Assembly: GCA_045639905.1 (NCBI GenBank)
Contig: JAZUDZ010000044.1
Location: 62,001 to 126,000, forward strand
DNA from: RGIG426 sp045639905
GTDB lineage: Bacteria > Bacillota > Clostridia > Oscillospirales > Acutalibacteraceae
Reading direction: 5' to 3'
DNA length: 64,000 bases
Shown here: one piece after another, positions 26,816-34,366 of the stretch
Numbering within the stretch: the first letter of the stretch is position 1
Layout: each line of letters opens with the position of its first letter
Position numbers and translations under genes: made by a program
The notes under the pieces: model-generated
Database searches by the model: none
What the model saw: the letters and a program-made list of their open reading frames with translations, nothing else
Told to the model about the DNA's origin: nothing

Positions 26816-27162
26816 TTCGTGCGATTTCCGTTGAGGCCGTTTGCATACAGTCTGCCGCATGCTTCATACATTCTAAGTGACGATGTGAGAACAACCATCC
26901 CGTTTTCTTTTGCAATCTGCAACATTTCCTCGGTTGGCTGTTTCGAACGCACAAACACAACGCAAACCATATCCATCATTTCTGCAGTACGAATGACTTG
27001 TGAATTGACAAGTCCGGTGAGGAGGACAGCCTGATCCTTGACATATGCAAGGACGTCACTCATCATATCGCAACCGCAGGCGGTGAAAACATCCCGATCA
27101 AGGAATTCTTCTCCGCACGCAACTTCGGCACAAAGCAGTTCTTTAATCTGTGTAATCTTCAT
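26812..27162 (-). CDS. DRTGG-domain protein (first copy)
   Basis: A 116-residue single-domain protein of the DRTGG-like type, a paralog of the 24812-25138 protein. The N-terminal helix-strand (MKITQIKELLCAEVACG) is followed by FTACGCDMMSDVLAYVKD, the region equivalent to the signature, and ends with VLTSSLRMYEACGRL. Cysteines in FTACGCDMM are of note. Ligand unknown. It starts 6 bases after the hndA stop without a good ribosome site of its own, so translation may depend on hndA. Its last codons overlap the ATPase gene by ATGA. Confidence 0.82.
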   Translation of the reverse strand: MKITQIKELLCAEVACGEEFLDRDVFTACGCDMMSDVLAYVKDQAVLLTGLVNSQVIRTAEMMDMVCVVFVRSKQPTEEMLQIAKENGMVVLTSSLRMYEACGRLYANGLNGNRTK

Positions 27163-27168
27163 AGTCTT

Positions 27169-27663
27169 TTATTCATATTTAGCAAGAATGGCCGGAACAT
27201 CTTTCGGCTCAATTTTGCCGTAAACATCATCGTTAATGGTCATAACCGGAGCCAAGCCACAGGCACCTACACAGCGGCAGTCCTCTAAAGAGAATTTACC
27301 ATCGGCTGTGCATCCGCCGGATTTCAAATTCAGCGTTTCGCTGACTTTATCTAAGATCTGCTGAGAACCTTTAACATAGCAAGCCGTTCCGAGGCAGACA
27401 GAGATGTTGTACTTGCCTTTCGGAGAAAGAGCAAACTGGGCGTAGAAAGTAGAAACGCCGTAAACCTTCTCCAGCGGAACATCCATTCCGTCAGCGATCA
27501 TCTGCTGGACTTCCATCGGAAGATATCCATAGATTCCCTGAGCTTCCTGCATAACCATCATCAAGCGGCTTTTGTCAAACTTGTTAGCCTCGATGACTTC
27601 TTTCAGCTGTTTTTCCTGTTCTGCGGTACCGCGGAAAGGCACATCACTGATCACTTTTTTCAT
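27169..27663 (-). CDS. hndA: NuoE-like [2Fe-2S] subunit of the hydrogenase
   Basis: A 164-residue subunit with a helical N-terminal domain and a thioredoxin-like [2Fe-2S] C-terminal domain. The ligands lie in CLGTACYVKG near residue 85 and CRCVGACGLAP near 127. It is the HndA/HydC partner of the NuoF-like hndC. The start ATG 27663 has GGAGG 9 bases upstream; earlier codons in the frame are in the leader. It is the first gene of a 10-gene operon and is followed, 6 bases later, by the regulatory cassette rather than directly by hndB. Confidence 0.95.
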   Translation of the reverse strand: MKKVISDVPFRGTAEQEKQLKEVIEANKFDKSRLMMVMQEAQGIYGYLPMEVQQMIADGMDVPLEKVYGVSTFYAQFALSPKGKYNISVCLGTACYVKGSQQILDKVSETLNLKSGGCTADGKFSLEDCRCVGACGLAPVMTINDDVYGKIEPKDVPAILAKYE

Positions 27664-27727
27664 CGTGAATTTCCTCCATTTCAATCTTCTGCAAGTGCAA
27701 AATGGCACAAATACAGTTATCCCATAC

Positions 27728-27756
27728 AGTATACAACTTTATAAAGATTTATGCAA
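27728..27756 (-). promoter_or_regulatory. Sigma-A promoter of the hydrogenase operon
   Basis: On the minus strand: -35 TTGCAT (complement of 27751-27756), 17-base spacer, -10 TATACT (complement of 27728-27733), about 65 bases before hndA. A short CTTTATAAAG palindrome lies in the spacer and could be a repressor site. The rest of the 27664-27913 gap shows no gene or RNA that I recognise. Confidence 0.65.
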
Positions 27757-27879
27757 CAAAAAAAGCCCAATATTCCAGCATGTATTAGCCCGTTTGCCGC
27801 AGGTGATGAGGATTATTTCTTTTTCTGGAAAACAACGAAATCGCACCCAGGATTTTTGACGATTATTTATCCACAAAAA

Positions 27880-27909
27880 AAGACAGCAAAGCAGAAACTT
27901 TGCTGTCTT
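27880..27909 (-). terminator. Terminator of the citrate synthase-gntR-nuclease operon
   Basis: A perfect 12-bp stem (27880-27891 with 27898-27909) with a 6-base loop, followed on the minus strand by TTTTT and directly after the nuclease stop. Confidence 0.93.
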
Positions 27910-27913
27910 CTCA

Positions 27914-29005
27914 TTAAGGATTACAATTTTTGCAGGGAATGTATCCCTTGTCCAGGACCTCTTCCCTAGTCCAGTCCACATCCCAACGGTTCTTGCTGCT
28001 CATCTGCTTCACGGAAGAACAGTTCGGTTTGTGAAATTTCTTCGAGTTTTTGTTCAATACATACGTTATATCACCGACGTCCCCGCCGCCGTTTCGCACA
28101 ACGGCATTCGTCGTCTTTTTCGTGGTTATCGCTTTACTTTGGGCCGTGGTTTTCTTTGTGGTCTTCACGGCTTTGGTTGTTGTCGTCGACAAAACACTGT
28201 CGCCGGTCAGATGGTCAATTTGGACCTGCGGTTCCTCGTTATAACAGTACACGGCAAAGCATACACCGTCACCTTCGTCCTCTACGGAGTATCCCTCCAT
28301 CAGGACTCCCGACGCCAGTAGGTTGTCCGATTCAAAAATCGGTGTTACACGGTACAGAACATGGTTGTCGGTTTCCATGATATAGTCTCGGACCATATCT
28401 TCAAACGGAAGCATTCCTTTGGTGTTCATGGTACGGGTTCCGGTGATTAGGTTTTGCCGATTGGCATTCTCTCCCGCGAGAGCAAACGCAATCAGGTGGC
28501 ACCGATTGTACAAATACTTACCGTCTATGAACTCATACTTGACCGTATGCCAGCCGGAAGGTTTAATCATTCCGATGTTTCCGCGAGGCTCGTTGGGCAT
28601 AAGGTCTCGTCCAAGACACGCATAAGCATATCCGCAGCGTTCCAGAGAATCCAAAAGAGAATAATACTCAAAGGATTCCGTCGTCATTTCCTCCTTTGAA
28701 AAATACGGCTGATTGCCATGCACCTCTACGTACGGCTTCCCACTCCATTTCGGCACGTCGTCCAGAGAAAACCCTTCCACGGAAACCGGTCGCGTCTGCG
28801 GAGTGGCCGTCGTTCGTTCCGTTGTTACACTCGTTTCCGAAACAAATGAATTTTCGGTTGTTTCCGTTACGGATCCGGATTCGTCCAAAGACGATTGGCT
28901 GCTTTCCCAAGATTCCAGAAAAACACTCCAGTCCATACACCCGGCAAAAGAAAACACAATAACAAACAGGACCGCCAACGTCGCAAGGATTCTGTTCTTG
29001 TTCAT
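27914..29005 (-). CDS. Secreted lipoprotein DNA/RNA non-specific nuclease
   Basis: A 363-residue putative exported nuclease. The signal ends in a lipobox FAGC at about residue 23, so it is lipid-anchored. A Ser/Thr/Glu-rich linker follows to about 80. The nuclease domain lies at about 90-255; its His catalytic motif is YNRCHLIAFALAGE near residue 166, followed by a conserved NRQNLITGTRTMN, as in EndA/NucA-type DRGH enzymes, here with Cys in the DRGH position. A Thr/Lys-rich linker (about 265-300) leads to a C-terminal domain with KFHKPNCSSVKQM and PCKNCNP, resembling Ada-type metal-binding tails. ATG 29005 is chosen because the ATG at 29011 directly touches the ribosome site (AGAGGA). It is the last gene of its operon. 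Confidence 0.88.
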   Translation of the reverse strand: MNKNRILATLAVLFVIVFSFAGCMDWSVFLESWESSQSSLDESGSVTETTENSFVSETSVTTERTTATPQTRPVSVEGFSLDDVPKWSGKPYVEVHGNQPYFSKEEMTTESFEYYSLLDSLERCGYAYACLGRDLMPNEPRGNIGMIKPSGWHTVKYEFIDGKYLYNRCHLIAFALAGENANRQNLITGTRTMNTKGMLPFEDMVRDYIMETDNHVLYRVTPIFESDNLLASGVLMEGYSVEDEGDGVCFAVYCYNEEPQVQIDHLTGDSVLSTTTTKAVKTTKKTTAQSKAITTKKTTNAVVRNGGGDVGDITYVLNKNSKKFHKPNCSSVKQMSSKNRWDVDWTREEVLDKGYIPCKNCNP

Positions 29006-29017
29006 ATGCATTCCTCT

Positions 29018-29689
29018 TTAGTTTTTCTTTGTTTCGCGAGCTCTGCTTGCTTCCGAAAGAAAGTTTTGCTGTGCGTTCTTCAGGTGGTCGGTTACCAGCT
29101 TTTCCGCCTTTTTCCCGTCCCCTTCACAAATCGCGTTGCAAATAGCCCGATGCTCAGCAACGGATTTTTCCGCACGACCGGAAGCACTGACCGAAATGTC
29201 TCGGGCCCGCTTGATACAGTTGTGATAATTTCGAAGCATGGATCCCAGAATACGGTTTCCGCATCCGCTATACAGTAGTTCATGAAAATCGCTATCCAGC
29301 GCCCAAATCCGTTTTGTATCCCCTTTGATGAGATAAAAATCCTGCAAATCCACGCAGTCTTTCAGCTCCCGCTTCTGCTCGTCCGTTGCATTTTCCGCAA
29401 ACAACTTCGCAGCCGTTCCCTCTGTCATCAGGCGAATGGCATAAATATCAAAAACATCCTGCTCGGACACGCCAACCACAACCGCGCCTTTGTTGGGCAC
29501 AATGCGAACCAGTCCTTCATATTCCAGCTGCATCAGCGCCTCACGAATCGGCGTACGGCTGACGCCGAGCTTTTCGGAAATCCGAAGTTCATTCAGACTG
29601 TCGCCCTCAACATACTCCCGGTTGATAATGGCATTTTCCAGCTCACGGAACACCTTTTTGGACAGAGAGCCCAAATCTGTTTCCCGCAT
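29018..29689 (-). CDS. GntR-family transcriptional regulator (FadR/FCD subfamily)
   Basis: A 223-residue DNA-binding regulator. Residues about 8-75 form the GntR winged helix (LNELRISEKLGVSRTPIREALMQLE), and residues about 85-215 a helical FCD domain with a probable metal site (DFHELLY near 136, then EHRAI near 180). Ligands of such proteins are often carboxylic acids; citrate or a related acid would fit the neighbour but is inference. ATG 29689 is just after the stop of the citrate synthase gene, with AAAGGAG about 9 bases upstream within that gene's last codons. The operator is likely the palindrome at 31105-31132, so it would control its own operon. Confidence 0.9.
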   Translation of the reverse strand: MRETDLGSLSKKVFRELENAIINREYVEGDSLNELRISEKLGVSRTPIREALMQLEYEGLVRIVPNKGAVVVGVSEQDVFDIYAIRLMTEGTAAKLFAENATDEQKRELKDCVDLQDFYLIKGDTKRIWALDSDFHELLYSGCGNRILGSMLRNYHNCIKRARDISVSASGRAEKSVAEHRAICNAICEGDGKKAEKLVTDHLKNAQQNFLSEASRARETKKN

Positions 29690-29690
29690 G

Positions 29691-31082
29691 TTAAAACGCT
29701 CCTTTAACCACAAATCTCGGGTCATTAAACGAGGATAATCTGGCCAACATTTCGGCATCGCTGACAACGGTCTGACGGCCGTCCTCATACATGCTGTCAA
29801 CCCACTCCTTCACTTCCTGCACAATGGGATCTTTCTTGTCCAGTGCGTTCTCACCGGAAAGCTTGAAACGGGTGTTAATCCAATACGCAATACCGGCCAA
29901 ACCGGATGTGTTGCTGATGGCAACCATCGGAGGACGGTTCAAAATGGTCTCCGTATCGAAAATGTTGTAGATTTCCTTGTTTTTCATAAGACCGTCCGCA
30001 TGAATACCGGCACGGGTAATATTAAATTCTTTACCCACAAACGGCGTCATCGGCGGCAAATTGTAATGGGTTTCATTCACAATATATTCGGCGATTTCGG
30101 TGATAACCGTCGGATCCATTCCGTCAAAGGTTCCGCGGAAAGAAGCATATTCAAATACCATGGCTTCCAGCGGCACGTTACCGGTTCTCTCACCGATTCC
30201 GAGAAGCGAACAGTTTACGGCGCCGGCACCGTAAAGCCAGGCAGTCGCCGCATTGGCTACGCCTTTATAAAAGTCATTGTGACCATGCCACTCCAGCATA
30301 TCACTTTCAAATCCCGCATAATGCTGCAAACCGTAAATGATACCCGAAACGCTTCGCGGCAAACAAACACCGGCATACGGAACACCATAGCCCATGGTGT
30401 CACAGGCACGGATTTTAATCGGAACACCCGTCTTATCCGACAGCTTTCTCAGTTCCGTCGCAAACGGGACAACAAATCCGTAGAAATCGGCACGCGTAAT
30501 GTCTTCAAAGTGGCAACGCGGACGAAGACCGGCATCAATACAATCGGAAACAATTCCCAGATATTTCTCCATGGCCTGTTTACGTGTCAGACCCATCTTC
30601 TCGAAAATATGATAGTCCGAGCAACTGACCAAAATACCCGTTTCCGGAATGTTCAGATTTTTTACCAGTTCAAAGTCTTTTTTGGAAGCACGAATCCAGG
30701 TGGTGATTTCCGGGAAATCATACCCGAGATCCATACATTCCTGCAGGGCCGCACGGTCTTTCTCCGAATACACAAAGAACTCCGTCTGACGGATGATTCC
30801 GTTCGGACCGCCAAGACGATGAAGTTTCTTATAGATATCCACCATTTGTTTGGTGGTATACGGTGCACGGGACTGCTGCCCGTCACGGAAGGACGTATCC
30901 GTTATATAAATATGCTCCGGCATGGCCATCGGCACACGACGGAAGTTATAGGTAATTTTCGGCACTTCCGTATACGGGAACATTTCACGAAACAAATCCG
31001 GCTCCGCCACATCCTGAAGCTGAAAGTCATAGGGATCCATCTCAAGCAAATTACTGTTTGCATTTAAATTAATGTCTTGCAT
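29691..31082 (-). CDS. Re-citrate synthase (2-isopropylmalate/homocitrate synthase family)
   Basis: A 463-residue TIM-barrel Claisen-type enzyme. ITDTSFRDGQQSRAP near residue 58 carries the metal ligand and catalytic residues, and WHGHNDFYKG near 254 the two metal-binding His. GIGERTGNVPLEA near 293 is the family's second signature. The N-terminus (EMDPYDFQLQDVAEPDLFREMFP) and the length closely resemble the Re-face citrate synthase of Clostridium kluyveri as I recall it, so Re-citrate synthase is more likely than LeuA or homocitrate synthase. It would make citrate from oxaloacetate and acetyl-CoA for glutamate synthesis in an anaerobe. No regulatory leucine domain is present. ATG 31082 has GAGG 8 bases upstream. 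It is first in the operon. Confidence 0.85.
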   Translation of the reverse strand: MQDINLNANSNLLEMDPYDFQLQDVAEPDLFREMFPYTEVPKITYNFRRVPMAMPEHIYITDTSFRDGQQSRAPYTTKQMVDIYKKLHRLGGPNGIIRQTEFFVYSEKDRAALQECMDLGYDFPEITTWIRASKKDFELVKNLNIPETGILVSCSDYHIFEKMGLTRKQAMEKYLGIVSDCIDAGLRPRCHFEDITRADFYGFVVPFATELRKLSDKTGVPIKIRACDTMGYGVPYAGVCLPRSVSGIIYGLQHYAGFESDMLEWHGHNDFYKGVANAATAWLYGAGAVNCSLLGIGERTGNVPLEAMVFEYASFRGTFDGMDPTVITEIAEYIVNETHYNLPPMTPFVGKEFNITRAGIHADGLMKNKEIYNIFDTETILNRPPMVAISNTSGLAGIAYWINTRFKLSGENALDKKDPIVQEVKEWVDSMYEDGRQTVVSDAEMLARLSSFNDPRFVVKGAF

Positions 31083-31104
31083 ATCAAGAACCTCGCTTTG
31101 TATG

Positions 31105-31132
31105 TTTGTATGATTGTATACAATTATACAAA
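31105..31132 (-). promoter_or_regulatory. Likely GntR operator (28-bp palindrome)
   Basis: A 28-bp inverted repeat with only one non-matching pair (31112/31125). Its core is the perfect palindrome ATTGTATACAAT at 31113-31124. TTGTATACAA is the type of half-site pair bound by FCD-class GntR regulators. It overlaps the -10 hexamer and the expected transcription start, so binding should block transcription. The regulator gene lies in the same operon. Confidence 0.8.
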
Positions 31133-31151
31133 GTGTTCTTCCCCTTGTCAA
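31123..31151 (-). promoter_or_regulatory. Perfect-consensus sigma-A promoter of the citrate synthase operon
   Basis: On the minus strand: -35 TTGACA (complement of 31146-31151), 17-base spacer, -10 TATAAT (complement of 31123-31128). Both hexamers are the full consensus. It starts immediately after the terminator of the membrane protein gene. Confidence 0.88.
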
Positions 31152-31154
31152 CAA

Positions 31155-31192
31155 AAAAAGCTTCCGAAATCCGAAAATTTCAGAAGCTTTTT
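31155..31192 (-). terminator. Terminator of the nucleosidase-membrane protein operon
   Basis: A long stem: 10 bp (31155-31164 with 31183-31192), one mismatch, then 5 bp (31166-31170 with 31177-31181), with a 6-base loop. On the minus strand it is followed by seven T. It lies two bases after the membrane protein stop. Confidence 0.92.
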
Positions 31193-31194
31193 GT

Positions 31195-33531
31195 TTAGCG
31201 CCAAAATTCAAATTGTCTTGCTACGGAAAGTACATCTGCCGTCCAAGCCGGAGACAAGCCACCCTCCGTTACCGCCAGGCCGGAATACACATAGCCGAAA
31301 TTCAGCAGCAACGAAACCAGCAAGGCAACGGTCATCACGGTGTTTAAATACCGTTTGGTATTGTCCTTGCAACGCGAATAAATCACAAACGCGATACACA
31401 GGGCTCCCAGCACCATCTGCCAGGAGAAGTCCACACCGTAACGCGGTCCGTATCCGCTCTCCCAAATGGAGAAAATGATAATCAAGGGACATACCACACA
31501 CGTAAAGAGCAGTGCGATGGAATACCACAGTTTATCCTTTTGACGGCTCAGCTTATACGCACGTCCCGCATAGGCATAGGAGAAAATCGGAAGCGCACGC
31601 CACAAGAGACCCATGGCCGAATCGACGGCGATGAAGTAATACCCCTGCGGCTGGAACTGAGAAACGCCGGAATGCGCCACAAACGGGAACGTCTCACTGA
31701 ACTTCGGAAATGCAAACAGGTAGGCAAAAAATCCGATTCCGGCAAACGGCAGGTGGAACTGTGAACGGGTAAAGTCGTTAATGGTCAGCGAATACTCAAT
31801 ACCGAAATCCATAACGGACCCGAAGCGGATGTAGTTATAGGCCATTTGTACGGAGCCGATAACCGCAAACGGGACTAAGGCGTACAGGAAATAAGAAAGA
31901 TACGTGCCTTTTTTCACAGGCACATTTCCCGTTTTCAGCTTTCTGAATCCACACCAGATAAACAAAAGCGCCGCAATACAGTAAATCGCATTTGTCGGTC
32001 GGCAAAGAACCGCCAGACTCAAAAAGGTGGATGAAAACATCAAAGCAATCGGATGGATAACGCCTCCCCCGACGACTCTGGATTTAAGCAGAAAATAGAA
32101 TCCGAGAACCACACAAACGAAACCGGACACCTGGGCAATTTCATAAAAATTCGGTGTTCTGAAACAGAACCACACACCGGAAGACAATTGCAGTATTACA
32201 AGGCCCGCCCATACAATGGAAGACCGTACCCGGCTGAAGAACTTTCCGATCACAAGCAGATACAGCTTTGTCAGGAAGAAAATTCCCACGGCTCCGAACA
32301 GGAATACCGCCCAAACCGACGGGAAATAATAGCCGGTTATCATATGATACGGCAAAAACAGAAGCAGCACCGGACCGATACCGTAATAGGAATATATTTT
32401 CCCCTCATACAGTAAATGATCCCACGGATACGCAACCTTATGAGATGTTCTTTGGCTGTCGTCATACGGATTGGTAAGATCCAGCAATCCCTGGCTGGGT
32501 TCAATATCCAAATAGGCACGCTTTTGCTCAAATGCCTTAACAATTTCCTCGGTAATCTGGTTGCCGGACTCGGCCGTAAAATCTTTTTTCAGGCTGTGTT
32601 CCGGGTCGGTAAACCGGCTGATATTGGACATCCACAACGCCGCCACCAGCAAAACCGCCGTCAAAACGTATGCGGCAATCTTGGTAAATTTCCGGTTGCC
32701 TGCATAGCTTCTTTTAAACGAGGGAGAAAGAAGCATAAGATACAAAAGCATGGCACCAAAAAACAAAGTGAAAAACCGAACCAAAGAGAAACGAAACCGT
32801 ATCGGTTCATTAATGGCAATTCGATTAACGGTGATGGTTTCATCACTTGCGGGTGACAAAATAAACTGAAGCGCGTGTGTCTCTCCGGAAAAATTACACG
32901 GAATGGTTTGTGTCCGTTTGTCATATTTCAGGACTTCCGCCATAACGACACCTTTTCGCAGATTGTCGGTAAAGGTATCGTCCGAAAAATTCACGTTTAC
33001 ACGTACAAAGCCCCTTTTGTTGGATACCGCGTCCACGGTAATGGTTCCGACGCGAGCGCCCACATCTTTAAAATTCAGAACCGCAGCAAGACCGTTTTCG
33101 GTCGAAAAGGATTCTTTGGAGAAATTACTGGATTCACAAGAAAAAAGGTCCAGTTCTCTGGTTTCATAGCGATGCAGCGCCAGATGGCCCGCATTGATGT
33201 TGAATACAAAAAATTCCAGAAACAGGCACAAACAGAGGGCCTTTATTGCAAAGGAAGTTAAGGATTTCCATTTTTCCGGAATCTTGTTTCCGACTTTCGT
33301 AAAAAGAACGGCAAGCAAGCCGTACAGAAGAACGCCAAGCGACAGCAGATGAAACCCGCTGAAATCCCACACCTTTGTTGCGTCCAGAATCAAAACGCAA
33401 AGGGAAACCGCAAGAGACGCCGGCACAAGTTGTTTTACCCATTTATATTGCTTCCCCTGCAAAAAAGACACAAGGACAATACTATCAAAAACAAACAGTA
33501 GAAGTAAGAGGATCATTCCTACTACAGTCAT
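31195..33531 (-). CDS. Large polytopic membrane protein, possible GT-C type glycosyltransferase
   Basis: A 778-residue membrane protein with about 12-14 predicted helices. Four or five helices lead the protein (to about 125), followed by an extracytoplasmic beta-rich segment of about 130 residues and then more helices. A soluble loop (about 300-370) with YDDSQRTSHKVAYPWDHLLYEGKIY follows helix 6 and leads into the main helix bundle. The general form, with an Asp-containing first loop and outside soluble domain, is like GT-C or YfhO-type enzymes, but I see no diagnostic motif. ATG 33531 is 9 bases after GGAGG; the longer frame starts inside the nucleosidase gene. It begins five bases after the nucleosidase stop region and ends at a terminator. 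Confidence 0.75.
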   Translation of the reverse strand: MTVVGMILLLLLFVFDSIVLVSFLQGKQYKWVKQLVPASLAVSLCVLILDATKVWDFSGFHLLSLGVLLYGLLAVLFTKVGNKIPEKWKSLTSFAIKALCLCLFLEFFVFNINAGHLALHRYETRELDLFSCESSNFSKESFSTENGLAAVLNFKDVGARVGTITVDAVSNKRGFVRVNVNFSDDTFTDNLRKGVVMAEVLKYDKRTQTIPCNFSGETHALQFILSPASDETITVNRIAINEPIRFRFSLVRFFTLFFGAMLLYLMLLSPSFKRSYAGNRKFTKIAAYVLTAVLLVAALWMSNISRFTDPEHSLKKDFTAESGNQITEEIVKAFEQKRAYLDIEPSQGLLDLTNPYDDSQRTSHKVAYPWDHLLYEGKIYSYYGIGPVLLLFLPYHMITGYYFPSVWAVFLFGAVGIFFLTKLYLLVIGKFFSRVRSSIVWAGLVILQLSSGVWFCFRTPNFYEIAQVSGFVCVVLGFYFLLKSRVVGGGVIHPIALMFSSTFLSLAVLCRPTNAIYCIAALLFIWCGFRKLKTGNVPVKKGTYLSYFLYALVPFAVIGSVQMAYNYIRFGSVMDFGIEYSLTINDFTRSQFHLPFAGIGFFAYLFAFPKFSETFPFVAHSGVSQFQPQGYYFIAVDSAMGLLWRALPIFSYAYAGRAYKLSRQKDKLWYSIALLFTCVVCPLIIIFSIWESGYGPRYGVDFSWQMVLGALCIAFVIYSRCKDNTKRYLNTVMTVALLVSLLLNFGYVYSGLAVTEGGLSPAWTADVLSVARQFEFWR

Positions 33532-33535
33532 ACAT

Positions 33536-34237
33536 TCATTCCTCCAAGCCAATCATTGCCGCAATGATTTTCACAAACGCCTCCATAATGGTGACACGGA
33601 CAGCCTCATATGAATCGGTTCCGCCGTCCGCCGTATCGGAAATGGCACGAATGATTAAAAACGGAATGTGATTGGCAGAAGCCACATGGGCGACCGCCGC
33701 TCCTTCCATTTCCGCCGCACAGGCATCAAATAAGGTAACCATTTCCCGTTTCAGTTCCTTTGAATCAACAAAAACATCACCGCTGGCAATAATTCCTTCC
33801 GCAGTAGTCAGATGATACTTTTCAGCCGTTTTGGAAAACAATTCCCGAAGGCCGGCATCCGCTTCAAAATAGGTCGGCTCCTTACTTTCGGTCCATTCGC
33901 CCAAACATCCTTTTTTATATCCGAACGGTCGCAAATCAAAATCGTGCTGCACCGTTTTGGTGGAAATCACCACATCCCCGACAGACAGGAAATCTTTGAG
34001 TGCTCCGGCCACGCCGGTATTGATAATGGCATCTACGTGATACACATCAATCAAGATCTGTGTTCCCATGGCGGCGCAAACCTTTCCGACACCGCACTGA
34101 ACAACCGTCACGGACGCAGTTCCATACTTGCCGCTAAAATACTTACGGCTGGCATATTCCCGGACCTCCACATTATCAAGCAGTTCTTTAAGAAGAGCGA
34201 CCTCTCCCTCTTCTGCTGCAATTATACCCCATCTCAT
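33536..34237 (-). CDS. mtnN: 5'-methylthioadenosine/S-adenosylhomocysteine nucleosidase
   Basis: A 233-residue nucleosidase that removes adenine from methylthioadenosine and S-adenosylhomocysteine, clearing products of SAM-dependent reactions. The N-terminus MRWGIIAAEEGEVALL carries the catalytic Glu, and the C-terminal domain the second pair (AAEMEGAAVAHVA near 170, RAISDTADGG near 192 with the catalytic Asp). INTGVAGAL near 74 is the nucleoside-phosphorylase-fold signature. Length is normal. ATG 34237 is chosen for AAAGGA at 10 bases. Transcribed from its own promoter at 34270-34298 together with the membrane protein. Confidence 0.95.
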   Translation of the reverse strand: MRWGIIAAEEGEVALLKELLDNVEVREYASRKYFSGKYGTASVTVVQCGVGKVCAAMGTQILIDVYHVDAIINTGVAGALKDFLSVGDVVISTKTVQHDFDLRPFGYKKGCLGEWTESKEPTYFEADAGLRELFSKTAEKYHLTTAEGIIASGDVFVDSKELKREMVTLFDACAAEMEGAAVAHVASANHIPFLIIRAISDTADGGTDSYEAVRVTIMEAFVKIIAAMIGLEE

Positions 34238-34269
34238 ACGCAAAAAATCCTTTCAAAAAATACACATTC

Positions 34270-34298
34270 AGTATACACCAATTTGCCATTTCAGACAA
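34270..34298 (-). promoter_or_regulatory. Sigma-A promoter of mtnN
   Basis: On the minus strand: -35 TTGTCT (complement of 34293-34298), 17-base spacer, -10 TATACT (complement of 34270-34275), about 35 bases before the start codon. It is back to back with the promoter of the divergent DUF896 gene; the two -35 hexamers are 17 bases apart. Confidence 0.7.
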
Positions 34299-34315
34299 GT
34301 ATTGCCCCCTATCTC

Positions 34316-34344
34316 TTGTCAGACCGCCCGGTTTGTGATATGAT
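34316..34344 (+). promoter_or_regulatory. Sigma-A promoter of the DUF896 gene
   Basis: -35 TTGTCA (34316-34321), 17-base spacer, -10 TATGAT (34339-34344). It puts the transcript start near 34351, so the ATG at 34340 that lies within the -10 cannot be the start of the protein and the TTG at 34367 is favoured. Confidence 0.7.
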
Positions 34345-34366
34345 TGGCGGCAGTGAGGTGATTTCC

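Noticed and set aside
27728..27756. Rex-type redox operator at the hydrogenase promoter
   Set aside because: I looked for TTGTGAA/TTAACAA-type inverted repeats; only the short CTTTATAAAG palindrome is present, which does not match Rex.
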